From: Sphingomonas oryzagri
GTDB lineage: Bacteria > Pseudomonadota > Alphaproteobacteria > Sphingomonadales > Sphingomonadaceae
DNA length: 64,000 nt
NCBI RefSeq assembly: GCF_029906645.1
Contig: NZ_JARYGZ010000002.1
Span: forward strand, 372,001-436,000
Reading direction: 5' to 3'
Made by a program: the position numbers and the translations under genes. The notes below the pieces were generated by a model, which did no database searches, was not told the origin of the DNA, and was given only the letters and a program-made list of their open reading frames with translations. This document shows, in pieces, positions 1 through 12,536 of the stretch. The stretch's first letter is position 1, and every line of letters begins with the position of its first letter.

Positions 1-248
<248 letters not shown>

Positions 249-318
249 TCACATCATGTGCTGATTTTTTAGGCAGCCTCTTGCCGGAACCTGGGCGCGC
301 GGATAAAGTTTGCGCCGC

Positions 319-450
319 ATGGGCGTGCAGTCTGATCGCCGGCTCGGCCTCGTTCAATCCGCGCTGGTGCTTGGCGCGGCCTTTCTCGTGCTGGGCTGGC
401 TCTATCTGCTGCTGTGGGGCGTGAACGAGCCTTTGCGCGCACGGCGCTAG
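319..450 (+). CDS. Small single-span membrane protein (43 aa), hypothetical
   Basis: An ATG-initiated frame runs MGVQSDRRLGLVQSALVLGA and continues into one long hydrophobic stretch (about residues 14-35), ending in a basic tail LRARR and TAG. It stops one base before the convergent recQ stop. The positively charged residues on both sides of a single membrane span look like a real small inner-membrane protein rather than random coding. The family is not recognised. No strong ribosome binding site is obvious, so this is a plausible but unproven gene. Confidence 0.45.
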   Translation: MGVQSDRRLGLVQSALVLGAAFLVLGWLYLLLWGVNEPLRARR

Positions 451-451
451 T

Positions 452-2218
<1,767 letters not shown>

Positions 2219-2331
2219 CCCTAGCCGGTTAGCGTGCGGTACCGATGCCGTCACCCCGCCAAGTGGGACTTCGACCATGCCAAGCGAAGCTGCACTGGCG
2301 GACGTCCGGACGCGGCCCTAGGTTCGCCGTC

Positions 2332-2847
2332 ATGATCAAGTCGCTTGCGTATCCACTCTTCGCCCTGGCTTTGCTGGCCAGCCCTGCCACCGCCGCCCCG
2401 CAGGCGCCGCACGTCTCGGTTGCGGGGGTGAACGACCTGCCCCAGCCCCTGCCCTTCCCTTATGACGAGCAGGCCGATGCGCAGGCCGTCGTCGCCAAGG
2501 CAAAGGCGCAGGCGAAGCGCGAGCACAAGCGCCTGCTGATCGATCTCGGCGGCAACTGGTGCCTCGATTGCCGCGTGCTTGCCGGCATCATGGAGTTGCC
2601 CGAACTGCACACCTTTCTGAACAGGCATTTCGTGATCGTCAGCGTGAATATCGGCCGCTTCGACACCAACGGCGCGATCGCCGCGCATTACGGCATCACC
2701 AGGCGGCTGGACGGCGTGCCGGCAATCCTGGCGGTCGATCCTGTGCATGATCGCCTGCTCAACCGCGACAAGCTCTTCGCGCTGTCCGACGCGCGCCACA
2801 TGACTCCGCAGGGGCTGTCCGACTGGTTGGCCCAGTGGGCGGCCTGA
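2332..2847 (+). CDS. Secreted thioredoxin-fold protein
   Basis: A 171-aa protein with an N-terminal signal peptide (about residues 1-22, ending SPATAAP) followed by a thioredoxin-like domain. A redox CxxC occurs in GGNWCLDCRVL, and a cis-Pro region follows in LDGVPAILAVD. It is most like the thioredoxin-family proteins that use a CxDC active site in the periplasm. The partner substrate is unknown. It is transcribed alone, divergent from recQ, and followed by a strong hairpin. Confidence 0.75.
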   Translation: MIKSLAYPLFALALLASPATAAPQAPHVSVAGVNDLPQPLPFPYDEQADAQAVVAKAKAQAKREHKRLLIDLGGNWCLDCRVLAGIMELPELHTFLNRHFVIVSVNIGRFDTNGAIAAHYGITRRLDGVPAILAVDPVHDRLLNRDKLFALSDARHMTPQGLSDWLAQWAA

Positions 2848-2878
2848 GGCCCCCCTCCACGTACCACCGATCCCGTTC

Positions 2879-2912
2879 GCGCGGCGGCCTTGCCACAGGC
2901 CGCCGCGCTTCT
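2879..2912 (+). terminator. Hairpin terminator after the thioredoxin-fold gene
   Basis: A perfect 11-bp inverted repeat, GCGCGGCGGCC (2879-2889) and GGCCGCCGCGC (2898-2908), has an 8-nt loop and is followed by TTCTT. It sits 31 bp after the upstream stop and before the rho promoter region. The T-tract is short, so termination strength is uncertain. Confidence 0.6.
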
Positions 2913-3068
2913 TATGTCCGTTCGGCGTAAGCGCCGCGCGCTTGCTTGACTTGCGAAAAGTCGCGGCCTAACCGCCGATTCAAGGCTTACCCATCCGGGC
3001 CGGCCTCCATTCCCGACATCGACGTATCCCGTCCCCACCTCGTCGCGAATCCCAGTCCCAGGACCGTC

Positions 3069-4325
3069 ATGCACCTCAAAGACCTCAAGAAGACCGCCCC
3101 CGCCGACCTCGTTTCCATGGCCGAGGAGCTCGGCGTCGAGGGTGCGTCGACGCTGCGCAAGCAGGACCTGATGTTCGCCATCCTGAAGGAGCAGGCGGAA
3201 CAGGGCGATCAGATCATGGGCGAGGGCACGATCGAGGTGCTGCCCGACGGCTTCGGCTTTCTGCGCAGTCCGCAGGCCAATTATCTCGCCGGCCCGGACG
3301 ACATCTACGTCTCGCCCAACCAGGTCCGGAAGTTCGGCCTGCGTACCGGCGACACCGTGGACGGCGAGATCCGCGCGCCCAAGGACGGCGAGCGTTACTT
3401 CGCGCTGACCAAGCTCAATTCGATCAATTTCGACGATCCCGACGTCGTCCGCCACCGCGTCAATTTCGACAATCTCACCCCGCTCTATCCCGAGCAGAAG
3501 CTGACGCTCGATCCGGGCGATCCGACCCAGAAGGACAAGTCGGCGCGCGTCATCGACATCGTTTCGCCGCAGGGCAAGGGCCAGCGTACCTTGATCGTCG
3601 CCCCGCCGCGCGTCGGCAAGACGGTGATGCTGCAGAACATCGCCAAGGCGATCACCGACAACCATCCCGAAGTCTTCCTGATCGTGCTGCTGATCGACGA
3701 GCGGCCGGAAGAAGTCACCGACATGCAGCGTTCGGTGCGCGGCGAGGTGATCTCGTCCACCTTCGACGAGCCGGCCACGCGCCACGTCCAGGTCGCCGAA
3801 ATGGTGATCGAGAAGGCCAAGCGCCTCGTCGAGCACAAGAAGGACGTCGTGATCCTGCTTGATTCGATCACGCGCCTCGGCCGCGCCTACAACACCGTCG
3901 TCCCGTCCTCGGGCAAGGTGCTGACCGGCGGTGTCGACGCCAACGCCCTGCAGCGCCCCAAGCGCTTCTTCGGTGCCGCGCGCAACATCGAGGAAGGCGG
4001 CTCGCTCTCGATCATCGCCACCGCGCTGATCGACACCGGCAGCCGCATGGACGAGGTGATCTTCGAAGAGTTCAAGGGCACCGGCAACTCGGAAATCGTG
4101 CTCGACCGCAAGGTGGCCGACAAGCGCATCTTCCCGGCGATGGACGTCGGCAAGTCCGGCACTCGCAAGGAGGAACTGCTGGTCGAGAAGGACAAGCTGT
4201 CCAAGATGTGGGTGTTGCGTCGCATCCTCATGCAGATGGGCACCACCGACGCGATGGAATTCCTGCTCGACAAGATGAAGGATTCCAAGACCAACGAGGA
4301 CTTCTTCGCCTCGATGAACCAGTAA
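3069..4325 (+). CDS. rho: Transcription termination factor Rho
   Basis: A 418-aa hexameric RNA helicase that ends transcription of untranslated RNA. It begins [20 protein letters not shown] (Rho N-terminal SAP-like domain). The cold-shock RNA-binding domain follows ([22 protein letters not shown]). The P-loop is [11 protein letters not shown], and the Q-loop/R-loop region lies around [20 protein letters not shown]. The ATG at 3069 is chosen because the 41 codons upstream do not resemble Rho. The gene is full-length and ordinary. Confidence 0.97.
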   Translation: MHLKDLKKTAPADLVSMAEELGVEGASTLRKQDLMFAILKEQAEQGDQIMGEGTIEVLPDGFGFLRSPQANYLAGPDDIYVSPNQVRKFGLRTGDTVDGEIRAPKDGERYFALTKLNSINFDDPDVVRHRVNFDNLTPLYPEQKLTLDPGDPTQKDKSARVIDIVSPQGKGQRTLIVAPPRVGKTVMLQNIAKAITDNHPEVFLIVLLIDERPEEVTDMQRSVRGEVISSTFDEPATRHVQVAEMVIEKAKRLVEHKKDVVILLDSITRLGRAYNTVVPSSGKVLTGGVDANALQRPKRFFGAARNIEEGGSLSIIATALIDTGSRMDEVIFEEFKGTGNSEIVLDRKVADKRIFPAMDVGKSGTRKEELLVEKDKLSKMWVLRRILMQMGTTDAMEFLLDKMKDSKTNEDFFASMNQ

Positions 4326-4334
4326 GGCCGCGGC

Positions 4335-4967
4335 TTGCCGGCCTTCGACTTCGGCGAGATCCTGACCGGCCCCGGCCTTGCCGCGCTGGTTCAGGTGCTG
4401 ACGATCGACCTCGTCCTCGCGGGCGACAATGCGATCGTGGTGGGTGCGCTGGCGGCGGGATTGCCGCCGCGCGACCGGCGGCGTGTCATCCTCGTCGGTA
4501 TCATTGCGGCGCTGGTGCTGCGTATCGCTTTCGCGCTGGTCGCCACCGCCCTCATCGAAATTACCGGGCTTCTGCTTGCGGGCGGGCTGCTGCTGCTGTG
4601 GGTCGCCTGGAAATTCTGGCGCGAGATCCGGTCGGGCGGTGACGAGATCGGCGAGGCGGAAGCGGCGGCGGAGTCCGCGCCCGGCAGCTTCCTCCGCGCG
4701 GCGATCGCCGTGGCTGTGGCCGACGTCTCGATGAGCCTCGACAATGTGCTCGGCGTCGTCGGTGCGGCGGCCGAGCACCCGGCAGTGCTGGTGATCGGGC
4801 TGGTGCTGTCGGTGGCGCTGATGGGGCTGGCCGCAAACCTGATCGCGCGGATCATCGGGCGCCATCGCTGGATCGCCTATGTCGGCCTGGCGGTGATCCT
4901 CTACGTTGCGCTGCACATGATCTGGCGCGGCAGCGCGGAACTGGCGCCGCTGCTCGGCAGCGGCTAG
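4335..4967 (+). CDS. TerC/YjbE-family integral membrane protein
   Basis: A 210-aa protein with about seven hydrophobic segments and the two conserved acidic signatures of the TerC family, LVLAGDNAIVVG (early) and SMSLDNVLGVVGA (middle). Family members export metal ions, often Mn2+, or assist metalation of secreted enzymes. The start is TTG at 4335, ten bases after the rho stop, suggesting co-transcription with rho. The 3' end overlaps the convergent yggS-like gene by 4 bp. Confidence 0.85.
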   Translation: MPAFDFGEILTGPGLAALVQVLTIDLVLAGDNAIVVGALAAGLPPRDRRRVILVGIIAALVLRIAFALVATALIEITGLLLAGGLLLLWVAWKFWREIRSGGDEIGEAEAAAESAPGSFLRAAIAVAVADVSMSLDNVLGVVGAAAEHPAVLVIGLVLSVALMGLAANLIARIIGRHRWIAYVGLAVILYVALHMIWRGSAELAPLLGSG

Positions 4968-5638
4968 GCCCGCGCCCCGAACAAGGCAGTGCCGACGCGG
5001 ACCTCGGTCGATCCGAGCAGCACAGCCGTCTCGTAATCCCCCGACATCCCCATGCTGAGACGCGCGAGGCCATGGTCCTTCGCCAGCTTGGCGAGCAGCG
5101 CGAAATAGGGCGCGGGTTCGACGTCGGCGGGCGGCACCGCCATCAACCCGACGATCGGCAGGCCGGCCTCGCGCGCCTCTGCAAGCAGGGCGGGCAGCTC
5201 GGCGATCGCGACGCCGCCTTTCTGCTCCTCCTCGCCAATATTGACCTGCACGAAGCAATCGGGCCGCTTGCCTGACGCGCCCATCGCCTTGCCGAGCGCC
5301 TGCACCAGCGACGAGCGATCGACCGAGTGGATCGCATCGAACAGCGCGACCGCCTCGACCGCCTTGTTCGACTGGAGCTGGCCGACGAGGTGGAGGACGA
5401 CATCCGGATGGCGTGTCCGCAGCGCCGGCCATTTGCCCTGCGCTTCCTGCACGCGATTCTCGCCGAACACGCGCTGCCCGGCGGCGAGCAGCGGCTCGAT
5501 CCCCTCGGCGGGGACCGTCTTGGAGATGGCGATCAGCGTCACCGCCTCGGCGGGCCCGCCGGCGATCTTCGCGGTGTGGGCGATCGTATCGCGGACGGCG
5601 GCGAGGCGTTCGCGCGGCGGTGCTTCGGTTCCGGGCAT
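4964..5638 (-). CDS. YggS-family PLP-binding protein (PLPBP homologue)
   Basis: A 224-aa alanine-racemase-N fold protein for pyridoxal-phosphate homeostasis. The PLP lysine is in LIAISKTVPAEG. VFGENRVQEAQGKW is the classic family signature, and HLVGQLQSNK and MGMSGDYETAVLLGSTEVRVGT follow. The start at 5638 is chosen at MPGTEAPP; upstream in-frame codons are not family-like and would overlap the divergent gene. Confidence 0.92.
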   Translation of the reverse strand: MPGTEAPPRERLAAVRDTIAHTAKIAGGPAEAVTLIAISKTVPAEGIEPLLAAGQRVFGENRVQEAQGKWPALRTRHPDVVLHLVGQLQSNKAVEAVALFDAIHSVDRSSLVQALGKAMGASGKRPDCFVQVNIGEEEQKGGVAIAELPALLAEAREAGLPIVGLMAVPPADVEPAPYFALLAKLAKDHGLARLSMGMSGDYETAVLLGSTEVRVGTALFGARA

Positions 5639-5659
5639 GGCGCGCCTATAGAGAGGGCG

Positions 5660-6202
5660 ATGCCGCCTCGCCAAGCCCGTCTTCCTAACCTGCTGCTGAT
5701 GACGGACGAGCGGATCGGCGATGCGCTGTGGATCGCGCTGGAGCGGTTGCCGCGCGGCGCGGGCATCGTATTCCGCCATTATGGGGTGCCGCCGGGCGAA
5801 CGGCGCGCGCTCTACGAGCAGGTGCGTGCCGTGGCACGTCGTCGTCGCCTCGTATTGATTCTTGCATCATCGCCCGAGCAAGCGGCCGCCTGGAAAGCGG
5901 ATGGCGTTCATGGCCGCTCGCCGCGCCGCGGGGCGCGTCCGCTGATTCGCTCCGCACCGGCTCATGACGGCATGGAATTGCGCGCCGCGCGCCATGCCGA
6001 TCTCCGGTTCGTGTCGCCGGTCTTTGCCACGCGGTCCCATCCCGGCGCGCGCACGCTGGGGCCGATTCGGCTCGGGCTGATGCTGGGCCGCGAGCGAGAC
6101 GGCATCGTCGCGCTCGGCGGCATGAATCACCGCCGTGCTCAGGCTTTGAGAAATCTCGGAATCACGCGTTGGGCCGCGATCGACGGCCTGATCAGAACTT
6201 GA
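5660..6202 (+). CDS. ThiE/TenI-like thiamine phosphate synthase family protein
   Basis: A 180-aa TIM-barrel-like protein that begins with a LLLMTDERIGD strand typical of ThiE/TenI proteins. It carries RFVSPVFATRSHPGA, which corresponds to the phosphate-binding S-P-x-F-x-T-x-S-H motif, and ends with GIVALGGMNHRRAQ. It is shorter than typical ThiE and has arginine-rich replacements where the substrate loop is expected. It may therefore be a divergent TenI-like member rather than the main thiamine enzyme. It is divergent from yggS and overlaps the next gene's stop by 11 bp. Confidence 0.7.
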   Translation: MPPRQARLPNLLLMTDERIGDALWIALERLPRGAGIVFRHYGVPPGERRALYEQVRAVARRRRLVLILASSPEQAAAWKADGVHGRSPRRGARPLIRSAPAHDGMELRAARHADLRFVSPVFATRSHPGARTLGPIRLGLMLGRERDGIVALGGMNHRRAQALRNLGITRWAAIDGLIRT

Positions 6203-6902
6203 AGGCGGTGCCGATATAGACGGCCTGGCTGTCGCGCCGGTCGTCGGAAAGCTGCACCAGCCGGTCCTTCTCGACGCGGTAGCGGACGCCACCGGTCACG
6301 TCGAAATGGTTGGTGATCGAATAGGAGCCACCGAAGTCGACCGCGACGCCCTGCTCGCCACCGATCAGGCGCGTGGTGTCGCCGGTGCTGCGGTCGGCGG
6401 CCAGCGCCAGGCGGGTGCTCCAGCGCCTGCCGCCATAGCTGAGCGCGACATCGGCCGATTCGTGGCTGCCCGGCACGACGCCGAGATCGACCTTACTGTA
6501 GTCGCTGGTGACGGCGAAGCGCTTCCAGCCCACCGCGACGCCCAGATTGTAGGCGTAAGGCGTGAAGCCGGCATAGGTGTTGGTCGTGCTGGTCGCGCCC
6601 GGAGCCGACGTACCCGCCCGCGCGCGCACCGCGACGGTCACGCGGCGGCTCGCGCCGGGGCCGAGCGACGGCGTGAAACGGAAGCCGGACGAAGGAAGGC
6701 CACCCCGGCCGAAGGTCGATCCGAATCGCGGATCGGCGGCGGCCGGCGTGAACGAGCCGATCGAGCCGGACACGTTGGCGCCAGCCTTGGGCGCACGCTT
6801 CTTCTGGAGGGCAGCCGACGCGGTGCCGGGCACGAGCAACAGCGCGAGGCTCGCCATCGCGATCCCCCCGCTCAACCTGCTCATGATTCGACTCGTACGC
6901 AT
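6192..6902 (-). CDS. Secreted outer-membrane-barrel-like protein, hypothetical
   Basis: A 236-aa protein with a signal peptide (cleavage near PGTASA) and a body of alternating polar/aromatic strands (NTYAGFTPYAYNLGVAVGWK and RRWSTRLALAADRS). It ends in F (AVYIGTAFKF), as expected of a beta-barrel outer-membrane protein. No specific porin family is recognised. The ATG at 6902 has a GGGGAG ribosome binding site about 12 bases upstream; a second ATG at 6884 is possible. Confidence 0.6.
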   Translation of the reverse strand: MRTSRIMSRLSGGIAMASLALLLVPGTASAALQKKRAPKAGANVSGSIGSFTPAAADPRFGSTFGRGGLPSSGFRFTPSLGPGASRRVTVAVRARAGTSAPGATSTTNTYAGFTPYAYNLGVAVGWKRFAVTSDYSKVDLGVVPGSHESADVALSYGGRRWSTRLALAADRSTGDTTRLIGGEQGVAVDFGGSYSITNHFDVTGGVRYRVEKDRLVQLSDDRRDSQAVYIGTAFKF

Positions 6903-7107
6903 CTGGTCTGACAAACTCCCCTGCAATCCGGCGCCTAGCATGGCACAAACGCGGATGTCACCGCTTTGGATCGCCGCTCCGTCCGGAATTGGATGCCCTG
7001 TTGCACGCGGTCCACAGACTCGCGCGCCCGGACGTGTCCGCAGCGCTTGCCCAAGCCCGCTCAGCCTCTATAGATGCGGGCTTCCACGCGCGTCCGAAGG
7101 CACCTTG

Positions 7108-7569
7108 ATGATGCAGTTTCCCGCCCGCACCCTGCGCCCGATCGCCGGCGCTTTGACCGCCGCTTTGCTGCTCGCCGGGTGCGCGCATCACGACAAGAAC
7201 AAGGCCAAGGCGCTCAGCGCCGATCTGGCCGCGTCCAAGATCACCCAGATCGGCGTGAACGCCTATCTGTGGCGTGCCGCGCTCGACACCGTGTCGTTCA
7301 TGCCGCTCGCCCAGGTGGATTCGAACGGCGGCGTAATCGTCACCGACTGGTACGCCAACCCGCAGACGCCGGGCGAGCGGATGAAGCTCACCGTATCGAT
7401 CCTCGATCAGGATCTGCGCGCCGACGCCGTGCGCGTCGCCGCTTCGCGCGAGGTCAACCAGGGCGGCAACTGGGTCGATGCCCCGGTCGCCGCGCAGACG
7501 GTGCAGAAGCTGGAGGACATCATCCTGCAGCGCGCCCGTGACCTGCGCCGCGGCGCCATTTCGGGCTGA
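7108..7569 (+). CDS. DUF3576-type lipoprotein
   Basis: A 153-aa protein with a lipobox ([10 protein letters not shown]). The body carries [21 protein letters not shown] and [10 protein letters not shown], characteristic of the alphaproteobacterial DUF3576 lipoproteins, which sit directly upstream of leuS in many alphaproteobacteria. It probably sits in the outer membrane. The role is unknown, though the link to leuS-lptE suggests envelope biogenesis. Confidence 0.8.
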   Translation: MMQFPARTLRPIAGALTAALLLAGCAHHDKNKAKALSADLAASKITQIGVNAYLWRAALDTVSFMPLAQVDSNGGVIVTDWYANPQTPGERMKLTVSILDQDLRADAVRVAASREVNQGGNWVDAPVAAQTVQKLEDIILQRARDLRRGAISG

Positions 7570-7586
7570 CGCCCCACAGGAAAGTT

Positions 7587-10124
7587 ATGGAAAAGCGCTT
7601 CAACCCGCTCGCCGCCGACGGCCGCTGGCAACAGGCGTGGGACGAGGCGCAGGCCTTCCGCGCCGACGATTCCTCGCCCAAGCCCAAATGCTACGTGCTG
7701 GAGATGTTCCCCTATCCGTCGGGGCGCATCCACATGGGCCACGTCCGCAATTACACGATGGGCGACGTGCTCGCCCGCTACAAGCGGATGACCGGGCATG
7801 AGGTACTCCACCCGATGGGGTGGGACGCCTTCGGCATGCCGGCCGAGAATGCCGCGATGGAGAAGAAGGTCCATCCCGGCGACTGGACCCGCGCCAACAT
7901 CGCCGCGATGAAGGCGCAGTTGAAGCGGCTGGGCTTCGCGCTCGACTGGTCGCGCGAACTCGCCACCTGCGAGCCGGATTATTACGGCCACGAGCAGGCG
8001 CTGTTCCTGAAGATGCTGGAAGCCGGCCTCGTCTACCGCAAGGAGAGCGAGGTCAATTGGGATCCGGTCGACATGACCGTGCTCGCCAACGAGCAGGTGA
8101 TCGACGGGCGCGGCTGGCGCTCGGGCGCCTTGGTCGAGCGGCGCAAGCTGGCCCAGTGGTTCCTCAAGATCACCGACTTCGCCGAGGATCTCCTCGACGG
8201 GCTCGACGGCCTGCCCGACTGGCCCGAGAAGGTGAAGCTGATGCAGGCCAACTGGATCGGGCGATCCAGGGGGCTGCGCTTCGGCTTCAGGCTGGATCAG
8301 GCTGCCGGCGGGCATGACGGGATCGAGGTCTACTCCACCCGCCCCGACACCATCTTCGGCGCGAGCTTCGTGGCGATCGCGGCGGATCATCCGCTGGCGC
8401 TGGCGCTGGCCGAGCAGGACCCGGCGCTCGCCGCTTTCGCCGACGAGTGCCGCCGCACCGGCACCGCGGCCGAGGAGATCGAGACCGCCGAGAAGAAGGG
8501 CTACGACACCGGCCTCAACGCCGTGCATCCTTTCGATCCGGAGTGGAAGCTGCCGGTCTTCGTCGCGAACTTCGTGCTGATGGGCTACGGCACCGGCGCG
8601 GTGATGGGTGTGCCCGCGCACGACCAGCGCGACCTAGATTTCGCGCGCAAATATATGCTGCCGGTGCCGCGCGTGGTGGCCGCCGAGGGTGAGGCCGACA
8701 AGCCGATCCACGACGAGGCCTATACCGGCCCCGGCAGGCTGGTGAATTCGCGTTTCCTCGACAGCATGAGTGTCGATGAGGCCAAGGCTGCCGTGATCGC
8801 CAAGGCGGAGGAAGGCGGCTGGGGCCAGGGCACCACCGTGTTCCGCCTGCGCGACTGGGGCGTTAGCCGTCAGCGTTACTGGGGCACGCCGATCCCGGTG
8901 ATCCATTGCGGCACCTGCGGCATCGTGCCGGTGCCCGCCGACCAGCTGCCGGTGGTGCTGCCCGAGGACGTCAGCTTCGACGTGCCCGGCAACCCGCTCG
9001 ATCGACACCCGACATGGCGCGATGTTAGCTGCCCGACCTGCGGCGCGGCGGCGAAGCGTGAGACCGATACGCTCGATACCTTCGCGGATTCGAGCTGGTA
9101 TTTCGTCCGCTTCGCCAGCCAGCCCGAGGACAAGCCGTTCGACAAGGCCATTGCCGAGCAATGGCTGCCGGTCGGCCAGTATATCGGCGGCATCGAGCAT
9201 GCGATCCTGCACCTGCTCTACGCGCGCTTCTGGACGCGCGCGCTCAAGCATCTGGGCCTGCTGGACTTCGCCGAGCCGTTCGGCGGCCTGTTCACGCAGG
9301 GCATGGTGACGCACGAAACCTATTCCTTCGTGTCTCACGAGGAACAGGGCGACCGGGTCAACTGGGTCGGCACCGATGAGATCGAGAAGCGCGACGGCGG
9401 CCTGTTCATCGCCGGCACGGACCAGCCGGTGACGGTCGGCCGCGTCGAGAAGATGTCCAAGTCCAAGAAGAACACGGTCGATCCCACCGCGATCATCGAT
9501 CAATACGGGGCGGACGCGGCGCGCTGGTTCATGCTGTCCGACAGCCCGCCCGAGCGCGACCTCGAATGGTCGGAAGCCGGGATCGAGGGCGCGTGGCGCT
9601 TCGTCCAGCGCGTATGGCGCCTCGCCGCCGATCGCGAGCCGGCCGAGGGGCAGGACAAGGAGCTCGACCGCAAGCTGCACAAGGCTATCGCCGGCATCGC
9701 CGAGGATATCGAGGCACTCGGCTTCAACAAGGCGGTTGCCAAGCTGTATGAGCTGGCCAACGCGCTGGAGAAGGCCAAGCCGTCCGCCAGCCGCACCGCG
9801 GCGATCGACACGCTGCTGTTGCTGGTCGCGCCGATGATCCCGCATCTCGCCGAGGAAGCGTGGGCGGCTCGTGGCCATGACGGCCTGATCGCGTTGGCAG
9901 ATTGGCCGAAGGTCGATCCGGCGCTGCTGGTGGATGAGGAGGTGACCATCGCCATCCAGGTCAACGGCAAGCTGCGCGACACCCTCACCGCCCCCAAGGG
10001 CGCCGACAAGGCGTCGCTGGAAGCGATGGCGCTGGGTTCGGAAAAGATCATCGCCTTCCTCGAGGGCAAGGAGCCGAAGAAGGTGATCGTCGTTCCCGAT
10101 CGACTGGTGAATCTGGTCGCATGA
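7587..10124 (+). CDS. leuS: Leucyl-tRNA synthetase
   Basis: A class Ia aminoacyl-tRNA synthetase of 845 aa. The HIGH motif is in [18 protein letters not shown], the editing (CP1) domain contains [11 protein letters not shown], and the KMSKS loop reads [13 protein letters not shown]. The C-terminal anticodon-binding domain and small C-terminal tail are complete. It starts 17 bp after the DUF3576 gene and its stop overlaps the lptE ATG by 4 bp, so the three genes form one operon. Confidence 0.97.
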   Translation: MEKRFNPLAADGRWQQAWDEAQAFRADDSSPKPKCYVLEMFPYPSGRIHMGHVRNYTMGDVLARYKRMTGHEVLHPMGWDAFGMPAENAAMEKKVHPGDWTRANIAAMKAQLKRLGFALDWSRELATCEPDYYGHEQALFLKMLEAGLVYRKESEVNWDPVDMTVLANEQVIDGRGWRSGALVERRKLAQWFLKITDFAEDLLDGLDGLPDWPEKVKLMQANWIGRSRGLRFGFRLDQAAGGHDGIEVYSTRPDTIFGASFVAIAADHPLALALAEQDPALAAFADECRRTGTAAEEIETAEKKGYDTGLNAVHPFDPEWKLPVFVANFVLMGYGTGAVMGVPAHDQRDLDFARKYMLPVPRVVAAEGEADKPIHDEAYTGPGRLVNSRFLDSMSVDEAKAAVIAKAEEGGWGQGTTVFRLRDWGVSRQRYWGTPIPVIHCGTCGIVPVPADQLPVVLPEDVSFDVPGNPLDRHPTWRDVSCPTCGAAAKRETDTLDTFADSSWYFVRFASQPEDKPFDKAIAEQWLPVGQYIGGIEHAILHLLYARFWTRALKHLGLLDFAEPFGGLFTQGMVTHETYSFVSHEEQGDRVNWVGTDEIEKRDGGLFIAGTDQPVTVGRVEKMSKSKKNTVDPTAIIDQYGADAARWFMLSDSPPERDLEWSEAGIEGAWRFVQRVWRLAADREPAEGQDKELDRKLHKAIAGIAEDIEALGFNKAVAKLYELANALEKAKPSASRTAAIDTLLLLVAPMIPHLAEEAWAARGHDGLIALADWPKVDPALLVDEEVTIAIQVNGKLRDTLTAPKGADKASLEAMALGSEKIIAFLEGKEPKKVIVVPDRLVNLVA

Positions 10125-10633
10125 AGCGTTTCGCCCGCCTCCTCCCCCTTCTCGCGCTGGCGCTGCCGCTCGCCGGTTGCGGCCTGCACCCGCTCTATGA
10201 GGGCGGCATGCACGGCGCCGTCGCCGAGAAGCTGTCGGGGATCGAGGTCGGCGCGATCAGCGGCCAGTCGGGCTGGCTGATGCGCAATGCGCTCAACGAT
10301 CGGCTGGGCGCGACCGGGCATAGCGAGACGCCGCGCTACAAGCTGGTGGTCGATCTCAGCGATCAGATCAGCGGTCTGGGCATCAACCAGCAGGGTACCG
10401 TGACCCGCGAGCGGCGTGTCCTGCGCGCCCGCTTCCGTCTGGTCACCAATGATGCGGCCGGCACGACCCTGCTCGATGCGAGCGCCGGATCGGACGCGGG
10501 TATCGATGCCGTCAGCTCCGATTACGCCACCGTCGCCGCCGAGCAGACCGCGCTCGAGAATCTGGTGGACGATGTGGCGGATCAGATCGTGGCCCGCGTC
10601 GCGGTATTCGCGCGGCACAACAAGGACCGGTGA
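10121..10633 (+). CDS. lptE: LPS-assembly lipoprotein LptE
   Basis: A 170-aa lipoprotein with lipobox [15 protein letters not shown] at the N-terminus; GCG(L/F)xPLY is the hallmark of LptE. LptE forms the plug of the LptD translocon that inserts lipopolysaccharide into the outer leaflet. The position between leuS and holA is the conserved order in proteobacteria. It overlaps leuS by 4 bp, and its TGA touches the holA start. Confidence 0.9.
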   Translation: MKRFARLLPLLALALPLAGCGLHPLYEGGMHGAVAEKLSGIEVGAISGQSGWLMRNALNDRLGATGHSETPRYKLVVDLSDQISGLGINQQGTVTRERRVLRARFRLVTNDAAGTTLLDASAGSDAGIDAVSSDYATVAAEQTALENLVDDVADQIVARVAVFARHNKDR

Positions 10634-11658
10634 TGGCCAAGGACGCGGCCATCCGCGCCGCGCTCGACAAGGCCGATCCGTCGATCCGCTGCTATCTGCT
10701 TTACGGCCCCGACGAATCAGCATCGCGCGCGCTCGCGCAGCGGCTGGCCACGGCTATGGGGCCGGATGCCGAGCGGATCGATCTCGAACCGTCCCAGATC
10801 ACCGCCGATCCGGCGCTGCTGACCGATGAGGCCGCCTCGATCTCGATGTTCGGCGGGGCGCGGCACATTCGTGTCGAGGGCGCCAGCGATGCCTGCCTGG
10901 GGGCCGTGGAGGCTCTGCTGGAGGCACCCGCGGCGGGGAACCCGGTGGTGCTGATCGGCGGCGCGCTACGCAAGGATTCGAAGCTGGTGAAGCTGGTCTC
11001 CGGCCATGCGACGGGCATGGCCCATGCCAGCTGGCAGCCCGATGCGGGCGATATCGATCAGGTGGCGATGGAACTCGGCCGCGCGCAGGGGCTGCGTATC
11101 GGGCGCGAGCTGGCACGGCGCCTTTCCGCGTCGTCGGGCGGCGATCGCGCGGTGCTGGCATCGGAGATCGAGAAACTCGCGCTCTACGCCGATGCCTCGC
11201 CCGATCAGCCGCGCGAGGCCGATCATGCGATGCTCGATGCGATCGGCGCCGATATGGGGGAAGCCGATCTCACCCGCTTCACCGACGCCGTGCTGCGCGG
11301 GGACGAGGCGGTTCTCGATGCCGAGATCACGCGACTGGTACAGGAAGGGCGCGAAGGCGTTGGGCTGGTGCGCGCATTGCTGCCGCAGCTCGTCCAGCTC
11401 GCCGCGATCCGCACCGAGATCGATCGCGGCGCCTCTCCGTCGCAGGCGGTGGACAAGGCCGGTCGCGCGATCTTCTGGAAGCAGAAGGACAAGATGGCCG
11501 GCTACGCGATGCGCTGGCCCTCCACGCGCATCGCCCGCGCGATCGAGCGCATATCGGAGGCTGGCCGCGAGATCATGCGCGCATCCGGCCCCGGCCCGAT
11601 CGCGGTGGATGCCGAGCTGTTCACCATCGCCCGGCAGGCCGGGCGCAGCCGGCGCTAG
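10633..11658 (+). CDS. holA: DNA polymerase III delta subunit
   Basis: A 341-aa clamp-loader subunit that opens the beta clamp. The N-terminal region YLLYGPDESASRALAQRLA, the DxxxLxTEAAS-like segment (DPALLTDEAASISMFGG) and the helical C-terminal domain (IFWKQKDKMAGYAMRW) fit HolA. An ATG at 10633 and a GTG at 10630 are both possible; ATG is preferred. It converges on parB with a 4-bp overlap. Confidence 0.92.
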   Translation: MAKDAAIRAALDKADPSIRCYLLYGPDESASRALAQRLATAMGPDAERIDLEPSQITADPALLTDEAASISMFGGARHIRVEGASDACLGAVEALLEAPAAGNPVVLIGGALRKDSKLVKLVSGHATGMAHASWQPDAGDIDQVAMELGRAQGLRIGRELARRLSASSGGDRAVLASEIEKLALYADASPDQPREADHAMLDAIGADMGEADLTRFTDAVLRGDEAVLDAEITRLVQEGREGVGLVRALLPQLVQLAAIRTEIDRGASPSQAVDKAGRAIFWKQKDKMAGYAMRWPSTRIARAIERISEAGREIMRASGPGPIAVDAELFTIARQAGRSRR

Positions 11659-12536
11659 ATCTTTTCGCCGCTCAGCCGCTGGCAGATCATGTCGAGCTGA
11701 TCGAGGCTCGAATAAGAGAGCGTGACGGTACCGCCCTCCCCGGTATGCGCGATCTTCACCGCAAGGCCGAGCATGTCGCCCAATTGCCGCTCAAGCGCCG
11801 CGATATCCGCATCGGGCGCCGGCTTCTGCTTGGCGGCGCGCTGGCCGCGCGGTCCCTTCTCCGTACGCGCCAAGCGTTCGGTATCGCGGACGGACAGGCC
11901 GCGCTTGATCACTTCGGCGGCGAGCTTCTCCGGATCTTCGGCGGTGATCAACGCGCGGGCGTGGCCCATGCTGAGTGCGCCGGTTGCGACTTCCTGGCGA
12001 ACTTTCGCCGGAAGATCGAGCAATCTCAACAGGTTAGTCACGTGACTGCGCGACTTGTGGACGAGTTTGCCGAGCGCTTCCTGGGTATGGCCGAAATCGG
12101 AGACGAGGCGCTGATAGGCCTCCGCCTCTTCGATCGCATTGAGATCGGCGCGCTGGATATTCTCGATGATCGCGATCTCGAGCGTCTCGGTGTCGTTGAG
12201 ATCGCGGATCAGCGCCGGCACTTCATGCAGGCGTGCGCGCTGGGCCGCGCGCCAGCGACGTTCGCCGGCGACGATCTGGTATCCACCGCCTATCCTGCGC
12301 ACGACGATCGGCTGGAGAACGCCGCGCTCGGCGATCGATTGGGCCAGCTCGTCGAGCTTCTCTTCGTCGAAATGGCGGCGCGGCTGATCGGGGTGCGGAC
12401 GAATATCCGCGACCGCGATCAGGCGGACACCTTCGGTCAGCGTTTCGCCGGCCTCGATCGGCTGCTCGCGTTCGACTTCGCCGAGCAGCGCGGACAGTCC
12501 GCGGCCCAGTCCGGATGGGCGACGGCTGGCGCTCAT
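11655..12536 (-). CDS. parB: Chromosome partitioning protein ParB
   Basis: A 293-aa CTP-dependent DNA clamp that loads at parS. The N-terminal SGLGRGLSALLGE segment is followed by the ParB/Srx domain with GERRWRAAQ, where CTP binds, the helix-turn-helix region (KSRSHVTNLLRLLDLP) and a C-terminal dimerisation segment. Its ATG overlaps the parA stop (ATGA). Two parS sites lie within 3.2 kb. Confidence 0.96.
   Translation of the reverse strand: MSASRRPSGLGRGLSALLGEVEREQPIEAGETLTEGVRLIAVADIRPHPDQPRRHFDEEKLDELAQSIAERGVLQPIVVRRIGGGYQIVAGERRWRAAQRARLHEVPALIRDLNDTETLEIAIIENIQRADLNAIEEAEAYQRLVSDFGHTQEALGKLVHKSRSHVTNLLRLLDLPAKVRQEVATGALSMGHARALITAEDPEKLAAEVIKRGLSVRDTERLARTEKGPRGQRAAKQKPAPDADIAALERQLGDMLGLAVKIAHTGEGGTVTLSYSSLDQLDMICQRLSGEKI

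Noticed and set aside
4326-4334. Metal riboswitch before the TerC-like gene
   Set aside because: Only 9 bp separate it from rho, leaving no room for a leader RNA.
2688-5432. A 914-codon open frame on the minus strand across rho and terC
   Set aside because: Antisense to rho, an unmistakable gene. The His/Arg/Gly-rich composition is the usual shadow of high-GC coding sequence.
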